From: Mytilus galloprovincialis
Lineage: Eukaryota; Mollusca; Bivalvia; Mytilida; Mytilidae
Assembly: GCF_965363235.1 (NCBI RefSeq)
Contig: NC_134850.1
Location: 45,132,602 to 45,196,601, forward strand
Length of the DNA stretch: 64,000 nt
Direction: 5' to 3'
The notes below the pieces were generated by a model. The model made no database searches, was not told the DNA's origin, and saw nothing but the letters and a program-made list of their open reading frames with translations. A program made the position numbers and the translations under genes. Positions 46,935-59,600 of the stretch are shown here, in pieces (positions within the stretch are counted from its first letter, which is position 1; each line of letters starts with the position of its first letter).

Positions 46935-47400
46935 ATCTGAGTTAAGTCAGGCTTAAGTCTTTTTCAACTGATTTTTATAGTTCGCTCTTATGTTGTACTG
47001 TTACACCACTGTCAAAGTTACATGTTTAACGCCGCCACATTATGTATGTATATGTGCCTATCCCAAGTCAGGAAACTGTAAATTAATTCAGTGGTTCTCG
47101 TTTGTTGCTGTGTTACATATTTGTTTTTCGTTCATATTTTGTACATAAATTAGGCCGTCAGTTTTCTTGTTTGAAATTTGTTAGCACTTGACATTTCGGA
47201 GACTTTTAAAGCGGACTATGCGGGATGGGCTTTGTTCAATGTTGAAGGCCGTACGGTGGTCTATTATAGTTGTTTATTTCTGTGTCATTTGGTCTCATGT
47301 TGAGAACACATGCACTTGCCTCAGACAAGTGCCTGTGGTGGAGAGTTGTCTCATTGGCAATTATGTCATATCTTCCTTTTTATATTGGTGTTTTTCATCG
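46935..47400 (+). repeat. Mussel interspersed repeat (GAGAGTTGTCTCATTGGCAA family)
   Basis: Contains GTTTAACGCCGCCACATTAT, GCCTATCCCAAGTCAGGAAA, TAATTCAGTGGTTCTCGTTT, a GGCCGTCAGTTTTCTTGTTT block, GTTGAAGGCCGTACGGTGGT and GAGAGTTGTCTCATTGGCAA. It is the best-preserved copy in the window. The short frames at 47188-47501 belong to it. Confidence 0.75.
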
Positions 47401-48135
47401 ACGACAGAATAGGCAAATATGTCTTATTTATCAATAAATTGTCAGTTACTTTTATTTGGAATGCATTTCAAGAAAAAAGTCTCAAGTTGTTGATAAAATA
47501 AAAACATGAGAAGAGTGTCCTTTTCTCACTGAGTCAATGCAAAATCTCAGGTTTCCAATCATCAAAACAGAATCTTTTGATGAAACGACTGAAATTTATT
47601 GTTTAATATTTAATGTCTAATTTCAAAATCATGCAAGAAATAATTATACAATGAAATTAACACAAATTTGACACGTTAACGAATATAGATAAGAAACAAA
47701 AGAATAATACCAATACCAATCACAAACGCAAATCTATATTTAGAATATTAAAGTCATGTTAACTCAGTTCGTTTAAGGTCTGTTTGATTCATTCTCTTAT
47801 GTACCACTAAATAATTTCATAGGGAATCATAAACAAAGTGTTCTAGAAACGTTGAAATCGTTATCAAATAAAACGTGACGTTAGTTTTTTTGCTGATATG
47901 CATTTCAATTCTTTTGATGTTATCATGATGAATGAAATGACCTCATTCATTAAATGATTTCTCCAAAACAGCACCAACCGTTGAGTTACGTACCAACCGT
48001 ACCAGATACGTAGCAAATCGGGAAACCTCTAGTAGAAGAGTACCGACGGACTTAAATATCAAAATACGCATGAACTTTGAGAAATGGCTTATTTTGAATA
48101 ATTGAACGGACTGCCTTAACCCATCTGCTCATATT

Positions 48136-48296
48136 ATACTATACAATTATGGCCCGTTGAAAAGGTGAATATCCAAAATTGTCAACACGAGAAGGTTATT
48201 TCATTGAGGGCGCAGCCCGAAATGAAATTACTTTTAAGGGTTGACAATTTTGGATATTCATCGATTCTAAGGGGCCACAATTGTTTTATTATACCG
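48136..48296. repeat. Foldback hairpin element of about 160 bp
   Basis: The outer arms, ATACAATTATGGCCCGTTGA and the inverse of TCTAAGGGGCCACAATTGTT, enclose the inner arms GAATATCCAAAATTGTCAAC and GTTGACAATTTTGGATATTC, which match exactly. The loop contains a second small inverted repeat (ATTTCATTGAGGGC / GCCCGAAATGAAAT). Confidence 0.8.
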
Positions 48297-48848
48297 AACT
48301 AACAGTGGAAGGGCATTTCGAACACTTACTATAGTGTCTATTTTGTTAACCTTACACACAGACTGACGTTTGAAAATACATTTGTGTTAGAATTTCTCGA
48401 ATTTACAACAAAAGTAGAATCTTTTTGTAAAATATTGATGGCCCTGAAAAGGACCGTTTATAAGAGATAATATCCGCTGCTGGCACTCTCAGCTCTATTT
48501 ATATCCAATGCCTTATTTCCTCGTCTCTCGATGGGCTTCCAGTGTAATGTGAACGCTGCCATTTTGTTTATTTACGTCTGTGACGTCATTTTCATGGGAG
48601 GTAACTCAAGTACAAATCAACAAACTCGAAAGGTTATTCACCGGTGAATAAAAGGTTATTCACCGCTGGTGTAAATTTTTAGGGTTATTCGTTCTTCCTT
48701 GTAATTGAATGAAAATTAACTGAATTATTCCATGTCACGTGATAACGTTTCACCCAATAGAACTATTTGAAATATATGTAAGGTATAATAAACCAAATTA
48801 AAGCCTATTAGCAGCCGATCAAAATAGCAGCCACTTCAGTTTTTCAAA

Positions 48849-51339
48849 ATTTGAATATCGAAAAAGGAAATCGAAACCGAATAAGGAAATGAAAATCGAA
48901 AAAGGAAAAAGAAAACGAATAAGGAAACGAAAAAAAGTCTTCTGAAAAAAATTTTGAGAAAAAAAAAATTTTGAAAGAAAAAAATATTCAGTTTGGAATT
49001 GTAATATTTTTTTAAAATTTGAATATCGAAAAAGGAAATGGAAACTGAATAAGGAAATAGAAACCGAATAAGGAAATGAAAATCGAATAAGGAAAAAGAA
49101 ACCGAATAAGGAATGATAATCGAAAATGGAAAAAGAAAACGAATAAGGAAATGAAAAAAAAATTAGAAGAAAAACTTTTCGAGGAAAAATATTTTGAGGG
49201 AAAAAAAATTTTGAGGAAAAAAAAAATTTGAGGAAAAAAAATTTTGAAGGAAAAAAAAATTCAGTTTGGACTTGTAATATTTTTCAAAATTTGATATCGA
49301 AAAAGGAAATGGAAACCGAATAAGGAAATGAAAATCGAAAAAGGAAATAGAAACCGAATAAGGAAATAGAAACCGAAAAAGGTAATGAATATTGAAAAAG
49401 GAAAAAGAAACCGAATAAGGAAAAAGGAACCGAATAAGGAAAAAGAAACCGAATAAGGAAATGGAAATTGAATAAGGAAATGAAAATCCAATAAGGAAAT
49501 AGAAACCGAATAAGGAACTAGAAACCGAAAAAGGAAATGAATATTGAAAAAGGAAAAAGAAACCGAATTAGGAAATGAAAATCGAATAAGGAAATGGAAA
49601 TCGAAAAAGGAAATGAAAATCCAATTAGGAAATAGAAACTGAATAAGGAAATAGAAACCGAAAAAGGAAATGAATATTGAAAAAGGAAAAAGAAACCGAA
49701 TAAGGAAATGAAAATCGAATAAGGAAATGGAAATCGAATAAGGAAATGAAAATCCAATAAGGAAATAGAAACTGAATAAGGAAATAGAAACCGAATAAGG
49801 AAATGAATATTGAAAAAGGAAAAAGAAACCGAATAAGGAAATGAAAATTGAATAAGGAAATGAAAATCGAATAAGGAAATGAAAATCCAATAAGGAAATA
49901 GAAACCGAATAAGGAAATAGAAACCGAAAAAGGAAATGAATATTGAAAAAGGAAGAAGAAACCGAATAAGGAAAAGAAAATCGAATAAGGAAATGAAAAT
50001 CGAATAAGGAAATGGAAATCGAATAAGGATGATAATCGAAAAAGGAAAAAGAATAAGGAAATGAAAATCCAATTAGGAAATAGAAACTGAATAAGGAAAT
50101 AGAAACCGAAAAAGGAAATGAATATTGAAAAAGGAAAAAGAAACCGAATAAGGAAATGAAAATCGAATAAGGAAATGGAAATCGAATAAGGAAATGAAAA
50201 TCCAATAAGGAAATAGAAACCGAATAAGGATAGGAAAAAAAAATTTTGAGCAAAAAAAATTTTGAGCAAAAAAAATTTTGAGGAAAAAAAAAATTTGAGG
50301 AAAAAAATTTTTGAGGAAAATTTTTTTTTGAGGAAAAACAATTTGAAGCAAAAAAAAAATTCAGTTTGGACTTGTAATATTTTTCAAAATTTGAATATCG
50401 AAAAAGGAAATGGAAACCGAATAAGGAAATGAAAATCCAATAAGGAAATAGAAACCGAATAAGGAACTAGAAACCGAAAAAGGAAATGAATATTGAAAAA
50501 GGAAAAAGAAACTGAATTAGGAAATGAAAATCGAATAAGGAAATGGAAATCGAATAAGGAAACGAAAATCCAATTAGGAAATAGAAACTGAATAAGGAAA
50601 TAGAAACCGATAAAGGAAATGAATATTGAAAAAGGAAAAAGAAACCGAATAAGGAAATGAAAATCGAATAAGGAAATGGCAATCGAATAAGAAAATGAAA
50701 ATCCAATAAGGAAATAGAAACTGAATAAGGAAATAGAAACCGAATAAGGAAATGAATATTGAAAAAGGAAAAAGAAACCGAATAAGGAAATGAAAATTGA
50801 ATAAGAAAATGAAAATCGAATAAGGAAATGAAAATCCAATAAGGAAATAGAAACCGAATAAGGAAATAGAAACCGAAAAAGGAAATGAATATTGAAAAAG
50901 GAAGAAGAAACCGAATAAGGAAAAGAAAATCGAATAAGGAAATGAAAATCGAATAAGGAAATGGAAATCGAATAAGGATGATAATCGAAAAAAGAAAAAG
51001 AAAACGAATAAGGAAATGAAAAAAAAATTAGAAGAAAAACTTTTTGAGGAAAAATATTTTGAGGAAAAAAAAAAATTTGAGGAAAAAAAATTTTGAGGAA
51101 AAAAAAATTGAGGACAAATTTTTTTTGAGGAAACAAAATTTTGAGGAAAAAAAAAATTTTGAGGAAAAAAAAAATTTGAGGAAAAAAAATTTTGCGGGAA
51201 AAAAACATTTTTTAGGAAAAAATAATTTGAAGGAAAAAAAATTTTGAAGGAAGAAAAAAATCAGTTTGGACTTGTAATATTTTTCAAAATTTGAATATCG
51301 AAAAAGGAAAAAGGAAAAAGGAACCAACTTGTGTCTGGT
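48849..51339 (-). repeat. Right arm: inverted copy of the 19-bp array
   Basis: Purine-rich on the + strand: GGAAATAGAAACCGAATAA-type 19-bp monomers and TTTTGAGGAAAAAAA spacers, the reverse complement of the left arm. Unit boundary marks (TTTTCAAAATTTGAATATCG or close variants) occur near 48843, 49015, 49281, 50384 and 51283. Unit lengths vary more than in the left arm, and the first two units at the inner edge are short. It is shorter than the left arm and lacks the 1.76-kb insertion. Confidence 0.95.
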
Positions 51340-51715
51340 GCCTTTAATTGCTCTTTTGAATTCTGCTAGATATATCATAAATATAATCACAACACATTAC
51401 AAATGAATATTCTGATGAATATTTATTGATGATTTCTTTTAATTAAAATGTCATTTAACTCATAACTTACGTTAAATGTACTTCATGGCATGTACAAACA
51501 ACTAAAGATGTAACTTTTGGACTTACATCAATTCTGATGATAACTTTTCTCTCATTTACCTTATCTTATTTCTCTTTCCAATATTTCATACCTTCCTTCT
51601 AATTTATGGCTTCTTACCATATTCACACGGTCGATGAGTTCAATTAGCAAGATTAATGTCTTCAAACGGTTATTAAAATTAAAGAGCAAGAGCTCTTGAT
51701 GAGAAATTACGTAAA

Positions 51716-51940
51716 TAGTTATCAAAGGTACCAGGATTATAATTTAGTACGCCAGACGCGCGTTTCGTCTATATAAGACTCATCAGTGACGCTCAAATCA
51801 AAATATTTATAAAGCCAAACAATTACAAAGTTGAAGAGCATTGAGGATCCAAAATTCCAAAAAGTTGTGCCAAATACGGCTGAAGAAATCTATGCCTGGA
51901 ATAAGAAAATCCTTAGTTTTTCGAAAAATTTAAACTTTTG
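51716..51940 (+). repeat. Interspersed repeat (TATCAAAGGTACCAGGATTA family), copy 2
   Basis: Colinear with 29872-30097, including AGTTATCAAAGGTACCAGGA, AAGACTCATCAGTGACGCTC, AGTTGAAGAGCATTGAGGAT and AAAATCCTTAGTTTTTCG. It lies just outside the large element. Confidence 0.85.
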
Positions 51941-52754
51941 TCAACATTTTCCTTTTTTTTTTTTTAAACTTTATACAACCCATATTAGTTCGTAAATTCT
52001 TACAGTTTATAGTGGTCCTTTAAATGTTTCTTTATTCGATTACAAAAAAGTCTGATTGCTCTGGGAGTTATTTCTCCTCATTTAAGAAAGGGTCGGCATT
52101 TGAGGTACTTTATTTTCTTTTTCATGGAATGGTTATCTTTCCTATTGAACTTTTGTAATTATGGTTAACATTTGTGTATATCATAAATCCAATTAAAGAG
52201 TTTGATTAATTCGGTAATGATGAAGTTGACAGCTTATACCCCTTTAGTGATAATGACTTTGAAACTTATGGTTTTATTTTTACACAACTGTTTTATGTTT
52301 GGGATAACAAAGGACATCTCTATAATTGTTGAACAGCATATTGTCATATTTAGATTTCATATTTAATTTGCCGTTTAATTCCTTTTCTATTGAAGAAGAG
52401 ACAAAATCACATGTCTTAATTTAAAATTGGATTATGGTCAAATTTGGATATGTTTCATCATATTATAGGATATGAATGGTCTAATCGTCGTCAACTCTTC
52501 TCGCTGACGTTGGTGTCAAATACACGAATAGGTTAATTGCCATTCGACATATCGTATTTTTAAGGTACCAATAGACAAATATCGTATACACTTTATCATA
52601 ATATATATTTCAGCATCAATCGTCAAGATCCCCGTCTTTATCCTAATTTTAAAACAAATGTTAAATAACTTCTATTTTTATTTAATTTATTTCTTTGAAT
52701 AATAGTTGCGTTGTAAATGTATAACATATAGGTCAACCGGGCGGTAGTAAAGTA
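51941..52754. other. Intergenic, nothing recognised
   Basis: AT-rich, with a T-run near 51952. No gene or repeat recognised. Confidence 0.5.
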
Positions 52755-53400
52755 GTAGGCAATGAAGTTATTTGTGGGTTTAATAACACTTAATGATCCG
52801 TTAATTTGTCCTTGACTTTAATTTTAGTATAGTGTTGTAATATATAGTTGTTTATTAACTTGTTGGATAGTTAAAAATCAATATTTTATCATTTTTTAAA
52901 ACGACAAACATTGATAATTAATATGCAACAAAAGTGATTTTTTAAGAATATTAACTCTTAAATGTGATGCGTTCCCTTGTCAACAACACTTTACTGCTAA
53001 CACCAGACTATTTGTAATATAAAAATTCAAGTACAAAAAAGGATATCCGGAGTAAATGTTGCAACGTTGGTTAATAAATGCGGGTGTATGTGCACTTTGA
53101 GTAGACGGCTGCTGATTTGATACATAAACTAGTGAGTAACTGTAGTTGTTTCAAATAAAGTAAATCTTATCAGAGGTACAATATAATTTAAGTAACAAAA
53201 AAAGTCATTCAAACAAGATGAACAATAGGATCTGTCGATGTTTATATTAATGATGATTGGAGTCTATGCGACACTGTAATTGACATACAATTAACTTCTA
53301 CGTTATATTAAAAGTATTTGCAACTTCAAACCAATTCAGGACAGTAGCAATACAGGAACTTATTACCACCATACTAAGGTTGTTTTTATTTTATCAATTA
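52755..53400 (+). repeat. Region upstream of the death-domain gene, duplicated at 36.2-36.9 kb
   Basis: Shares an ordered set of blocks with 36200-36900 (listed there) at moderate identity. The best-conserved blocks are GGATATCCGGA (53041) and TTTGCAACTTCAAACCAATTCAGGA-like sequence (53317), followed by ATACTAAGGTT. Conservation of short blocks in a region otherwise drifting could mean regulatory sequence, but two old duplicates can look like this without selection. Confidence 0.6.
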
Positions 53401-53413
53401 ATCAACTAAAGGA

Positions 53414-53419
53414 TATAAA
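53414..53419 (+). promoter_or_regulatory. Possible TATA box of the death-domain gene
   Basis: TATAAA within GGATATAAAATG, about 205 bp before the start codon. It lies just past the conserved duplicated block. The duplicate at 36.9 kb has no TATAAA at the matching place. A TTATCTTTTACAG acceptor-like site at about 53521-53534 leaves open a spliced 5' leader instead. Confidence 0.3.
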
Positions 53420-53619
53420 ATGTTTTAGTTGTATGGTTGGATTTATGTGTGAGAAGCGCGCATATACTCTAAATTGTTCTCTAACTAAAGAGATTTTGTT
53501 TATGAATTGTGTAATAGCTTATTATCTTTTACAGCATAATAAAAGAAAACGTAATAGCTTCAGAAACTTTAATTTTGGAACAAGAGATAACGAACAGGAA
53601 ATAACCAAGAGACATCAGA

Positions 53620-53686
53620 ATGGAACCAGTGGTTTTTGACAGTTATAACATTCTGACAAGGGAAATTGCATCAGGCTTATCTACAG
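53620..53686 (+). CDS. Death-domain gene exon 1 (DED helix 1)
   Basis: Encodes MEPVVFDSYNILTREIASGL and ends in phase 1 at ACAG|GTACAT. The start codon has A at -3 and G at +4. The short exon supplies the first DED helix, which the next exon lacks. Confidence 0.75.
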
Positions 53687-56600
53687 GTACATATTTTTTT
53701 GTTCGGTATCAAGACTAATTATAATACGTACACATCTGATACACCGTATACTACTAGTGGTGCGTAAACTGTCTTCCATTCGTTTGATGTGTTGAGTTTA
53801 TGATTTTGCCTTTGATTAGGGACGTCCATTTTTGAATTTTCTTCAGAGTTCAGTATTTTTGTTATTTTACTTTTTTTATTTGACAGAGTATCTGATTTAA
53901 ACACTCATGTGTTCATGTCTCATATATAAATAGCTTTCGTTGTTTTGGTTTGTGCCTCGTCGATGGACGTAGATCCATTACTGCGTTTCTGACGGAAAGT
54001 AATCATTTAGTATTTTCGTTGAATATTACAGTGTCGATTACACTACTGGTGAACAGAATCACCAGCTCAGTCGACCTTTCTTGGGTACTGAAATGATATT
54101 TGAAAATTCAGAATGTTTTAAAAGTTCAACTCTTCGATGCATTTATATATTATGTCGGTCACATTTGGCAAACCAGATGAATGCATGTTTAGGTCTCTTC
54201 ACATATATGGCTTTCAAATATTTTTGTTAGAGGTTGCATTCCTATAAATATTGACAATGTAATTTCCCATAGGAACTCCTTTTACGGCTAAAACTGTACT
54301 ACTTTTACTATGAAGTTTTGGGAATCTTATCCAAGAATTAAATGTTCATATGCACCTCAATTTTTTTCAAAGGTCAAAATATAGAGCTGTGCGGCATATT
54401 TGCAACGTTTATATGCCCTGAATTTCTCCGAGTTTAGACTAACACTACCCCTTCCCCAAATGAAAGGTTACCACAGATTTCAATGTAAACACTATGCACA
54501 TGTTTATTTACTGGTAACATTGCCAAGTTATATCTCTGTAAGATGGAACACAGAGAGCATAACTTGGAACCAGTATGTAAACAAAATTAATTTTCTATGA
54601 ATATTCAAGTTCTCCCAAAAAGAAGCGTGTTTTGAAAAAACATCTGTATTTGCAAAGTGCAACCTATAGTGTTCCGCATTTTCATACAATATGCTGACCA
54701 AAAGAAAACGAAACATTAATTTATCCTAAAAACAGCAAATTTTACCGGTACTTGGCGTTAAACTTTATTTTCCACCAACTAGAAATCCTGTAAACCAATG
54801 TGACAGTGTCAACATATAAACTTAAATCATGTATCTGGCATTGTTAAATGTTTTGTTATACTCATAGTTGCTTCATAGGGCATGTAGGTAGCTATGACGT
54901 TTTAATAGTAAAATGTGGTACAATGTATACACGCATGTCACGATATGCTTATTTTGTTGACGTTCCTGGTCCAACTTTGATTTCAGTTCATACAATACAA
55001 ATTTTATAATCCCCCTTTGTTGTTTGTTTATAACTTATGACATTTAGACTGAAATCGTAATAATTAAACTTATCTTCATATCAATCTAATGCAAACTCAC
55101 TACAACATTAAAATGTTATCTTATATCTTTAGAAAATGTTAAGACAATAAAATTTATTGTGAGGGAGTTTGGAAAAGGAGTACTTGAAAATATTATTTCG
55201 GGGGCAGACCTTTTACAGCTCCTGGAGGAAAGAAGCTGGCTCTCTGCGGAACGAGTTGAAAGGCTATCAGAACTTCTACAAACAATTGGAAGACATGACT
55301 TGGACAATAAAGTACAGATGTACGCAGATTCTGCAATCTCAAGGAATCTCTCTAATCATGGTGAGTTAGCACTTTTCGATCTATATTTGTTTTTTGATAA
55401 ATTAAGGTAGCACAATACAAAGATTTTTTCACTCCCAATCAGACAACTTTAAACTGATGTAATTCATTTCATCCTTCTTTATATTTTATAAATGAGGTAC
55501 CAAAAGAAAGAAGAAAGATTAATCTTTCAAATTGTGATAATTTCATTATGACATAATTATTACATAATTAATTATTATGTAATTAGTCGCAATATTGTGA
55601 TGTCCACACTTGAATGAATTTAGCGTCTTTGTTTTTCATAGCATCCCAAAATATTTTATAGATTCTTGTACAACACAGCTTGACCTCCAAAACTATGTCT
55701 CAGATTTCCAAAAACATCAATAGAATTTTTTTTATACCCAATTGAACTCAATGGTCTCTAATGAATTGATGTTGCAAACTTCATTGAAGATTTATGAGAG
55801 AATGAAATACAATAGGAAAAATCTGAGACACAGTTTTGGAGGTCAAACTGTGTTGTGCAAGAATCTATAAAAATTCATAGGATGCTATGAAGAACAAAGA
55901 AGCTAAATTCATTCAAGTATGGACATCACAGAATGGCAACTAATTACATAACAATTAATCATGTAACAATTATGTCATAATGAAATTATCACAATTTGAA
56001 AGATTAATCCTTCTTCTCTCTTTTGGTACCTCATTTATAAAATTTAAAGAAAGATGAGTGGAATTACATCAGTTTAAAAATGTCTGATTGGGGATGAAAA
56101 ATCTTTGTATTGTGCTACCTTAATTATAAAGTACAATGCACTTTGAAACAAAAAAATATCCATGAAAGCAATAAGAAAAACTCATCAATTAGAAAATTGC
56201 CCAAATTTACTGACTCCAAACAAAATTATTGTATCGGTTTGATAGATATATGAATTTATGATAAAATTTGTTAAAAAAAGTGTTCCTTTCTCAGATTTTT
56301 TCAAAAACTCTAACAATAAGCAATGCTTCTTAATTTTGTCTAGCAAGAGTGCTAGCTTCCGTCTTTAAAATATTGGATGGATCATTAGGATATAGCTTGA
56401 TATTCAGATTATTCTATGTATCTCTGTTCCTCTCCAATGTAATGTGTACTGTAAATAAAGGAGGAAGGCAATCTTTTAATTATTGTATTTATTCAATAAA
56501 ATAGCATCTTTAGCATCAACACTAACATTTTCTGGCTGTGCTAATAAAAAAGAACAAGAAAGTTATATGTGATAAAATTACTTGATCACGCTTTTTAAAG

Positions 56601-59600
56601 GAAAAAAATGTAAGTAACACAGCCGAAAGAACATATTTCTATTCGAACTGTTCAAAATATTCATAGTCATTTTACATCAAACTTATGACAAATAAAGAAG
56701 CATTTTCATATAATCTTAAATAAATACTTCTTTTTTTTTGTAATTACACTTATTGTCAATATGTGTCAGCATTTATATTTTAAATGTACACATTGTAGCT
56801 ATTCTAAACCAATGATACCTATTTGACAGAACTTTAAATTTTTTATGCAAAATGTGACTGAAATCATAACATGCATAATTACATTTAGTAATATCTATTT
56901 TTTCTGCAGGTTATTATGGAATATATGGTATGCAGATTAATGAAAACTATGTGGAGACATCCATGTACAAGAACATTGTAGACCATCTGCAGCGTCATAA
57001 TACTGTGATTATGAAAGGTAAACCAGGTTTAATTACGTCACATTCTTTTTATGACTGTTCCAAGTCAAGATCCGGCAATTCAGTGGCTGTTGTTAGTTGT
57101 GTTCTCTTGTATTTCTTCTACTTTTACTGTTTTGTCTGATTTATGATTTTTGTTATTCGTAATACAATATTAACAATAGTTATGCTTTCTTTTTTCTTTA
57201 AAATATCGAACAGCCATGTTTGCTCATTTTCTGTTTTGATCAGAATTTATCAATTGAATATTTTATTCTGTAGGTCCACCTGGAACATGGAAGTCACAAC
57301 ATGCTTTCAAATATGCCCACTACTTTTCTGAAGAGAAAAGCACAGACAAATCTTTAATTTGGAGAGTAGATTGTAATACTGATTTAAACATTTTTAATTC
57401 CTTTTCTCACTTGATGAATTTTCTAAAAATTCAGTGTGTTAACTCTAAAAACAGAATTACGGAATCAATAGAAGTTATGCTGTCGAGAGCATTAGACGCA
57501 CTTGCAAATGATAAATATAAAGAATCGAAGCATTTATTCATCCTTCTTGGATTCACTAGTACATCGCTGCCAAAGGAAACAATACAAACTTTATTACAAG
57601 GCATGAAGGAACATACTAACATCTTTGTTATAGCAACCGTTAGTGAATCTCTGTCAAGTGATTTCAATCCCAACGTCATTGAAATGCGTGGGATGTTGGA
57701 GAAAGAAGCTATAGACTTTCTTCATGTCCCTAATACTACTTCAAGGGAAAAAGCGAAAGTTCTAGCAAAAAAACTTAGCTATTTACCCACAGGCCTACTT
57801 TTTGCAAGAACATTTATGCAAACAACACAAATAAGTATTGAGTTATATTTAAAGAATTTGGAGACCATAACGAATGGTACCACTGATGATTCATCGACGA
57901 AAGCATGTCAGTTACTTATTCAACGGGCAGAAACAAAAATGTCTAGAGAGGAAAGAAAACTGCTTCATTACTTGCCATATATGAACACTGACAATATACC
58001 TGTCCTCTTTCTAAAATATCTCTTACCTCGTTTCCTGATAGATGATTCAAAAAATGTGTTGATCAACAACTTTTTGAAGACCCTCAGGAATCATTCATTA
58101 ATATCAATAAAAGGTGTGGATGATTCTAGAGTAGTTGCAGCTCATTCTTTCACGCTAATGATACTAAAATCGTCCGAAACAAAAGAAAAGAAAACAGAGT
58201 ATTTAAACACACTACTTGACTTTTTCGTTAGTTATCTAGACCTTGATGCTCGCTTGCTTGAAGTTATTCATAGAAATGTTCTATTTCTTGATCACGCAGA
58301 AGCATTTCTTAGTAATGTTGATATTGAATTTGAATCTCAGTCCAGTGATATAAAAGCTAAGCTATGCTATTTATACACTGCAATTGGGATAACATACCGC
58401 CTATATGGTAATACTGAACTTTCTGCTGCAGTGTATCTATCTAAGGCGAAAAATACTGTTTATAAAAGTATTTTAGGATGCAATTCATTCCAATGCAACA
58501 AGACAGAAAACTCCTACGATACAATAGAAGAATATTTAAATGGCAGCAAGGCTTTAAGAAAACACTGCAAAGACATATTTCCAAAATTGCTAAGCAACAG
58601 TAACGAACTTTCAAAAATGTTTATAAACAACTTTGTTGAAAACAAGTGCAGAAGTTCAAGAAGTATTAGTCTATTGTGTAAATATAGCGATATAGATATC
58701 GAGAACGTTAACAATAATCAACTCTCTGGTGTAGAAGTAGATCATCTCCGAAGTAAAAACTTGATAATGGATGCTGAGCATATTGCCGAAACGTTTTATA
58801 TTGAACTTCTGATCAGGATTCTCTATAACGAAAGTAAAAACACGTGGTTGGTTGAAATGTCAAAAGATGAGTTTTCTGCAGGAAAAAGAACTTTAATGAA
58901 ACGGTTGTCTAGTGCTTATTTTCCGGTAACCCCTGAAAGCTTAACGCAACATCAACTAGCCCATAGACTTACATATCTGCTGAAGAAACACATGGAGTCT
59001 GTACATATGACTAGTACTCAGGCTATAGGTCCTGAGGTAAAACAAGTTCGTATGTTTTGCCCAGTGTTTAGTCCTGTTACCCATCGAAGTGGCATTATGT
59101 ACATGGCACGTTCAATTTTTGATGATGAAAAGTTTCCTACTCTACTTGATGAAGCTATAAGGTTATTAGACAACATAGACAAAGGCATTGAAGGGAAGGG
59201 ATTCACTGAATTCGGAGTTGTTAAACGCATTGGGGAATCGAGTCTTTTTCACTCAGTAATGACAGACACGCTAAAAATGGAATGCTATGAAAAATTAGCC
59301 AAAGCTGTTCAACCAGAAAAGAAGGAACTTTTACAGAAAGCTATTGCCATTGCAAAACGATTAGAATGTCAAATAAATGACATGACATCATGGAAAGCTC
59401 TGTCTGGAATCCATTTAAAGATTGCCAAACTTTTCATAAGAACCCAAACAGACGATAATATAAAGAAAGCAAAATATCATTATAAAAAGGCATACGATCG
59501 CGAATTTGAAAGTAATAATACAAGATTCACTCGATTTCATCAAAGGGCTGTTATTCATTATGCTGAATGTTGCATACAATTTCCTAAGTCTGATGAATTG

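Larger units (their letters stand above)
37057..51348. mobile_element. 14.27-kb Foldback-like transposon with 9-bp target duplication
   Basis: The body is 37066-51339. It begins ACCAGACACAAGTTGGTTCC and ends in its exact reverse complement; the inverted match continues for over 75 bp with a single one-base indel before entering the tandem arrays. The 9-bp repeat GCCTTTAAT flanks it directly at 37057-37065 and 51340-51348. The left arm is about 3.3 kb and the right arm about 2.5 kb of 19-bp minisatellite. Foldback elements of Drosophila (MULE/NOF group) have long inverted arms of short tandem repeats and 9-bp duplications, which fits. The 6.6-kb centre has no frame above about 103 codons and no recognisable transposase, so this copy looks non-autonomous. 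Confidence 0.85.

Noticed and set aside
42257..48848. Search for a transposase in the centre of the large element
   Set aside because: No frame exceeds about 103 codons, and none shows a MULE, NOF or zinc-finger pattern. The element is treated as non-autonomous.
49261..51390. Phe-rich frames of up to 330 codons on the minus strand
   Set aside because: Same artefact as in the left arm; this is its inverted copy.
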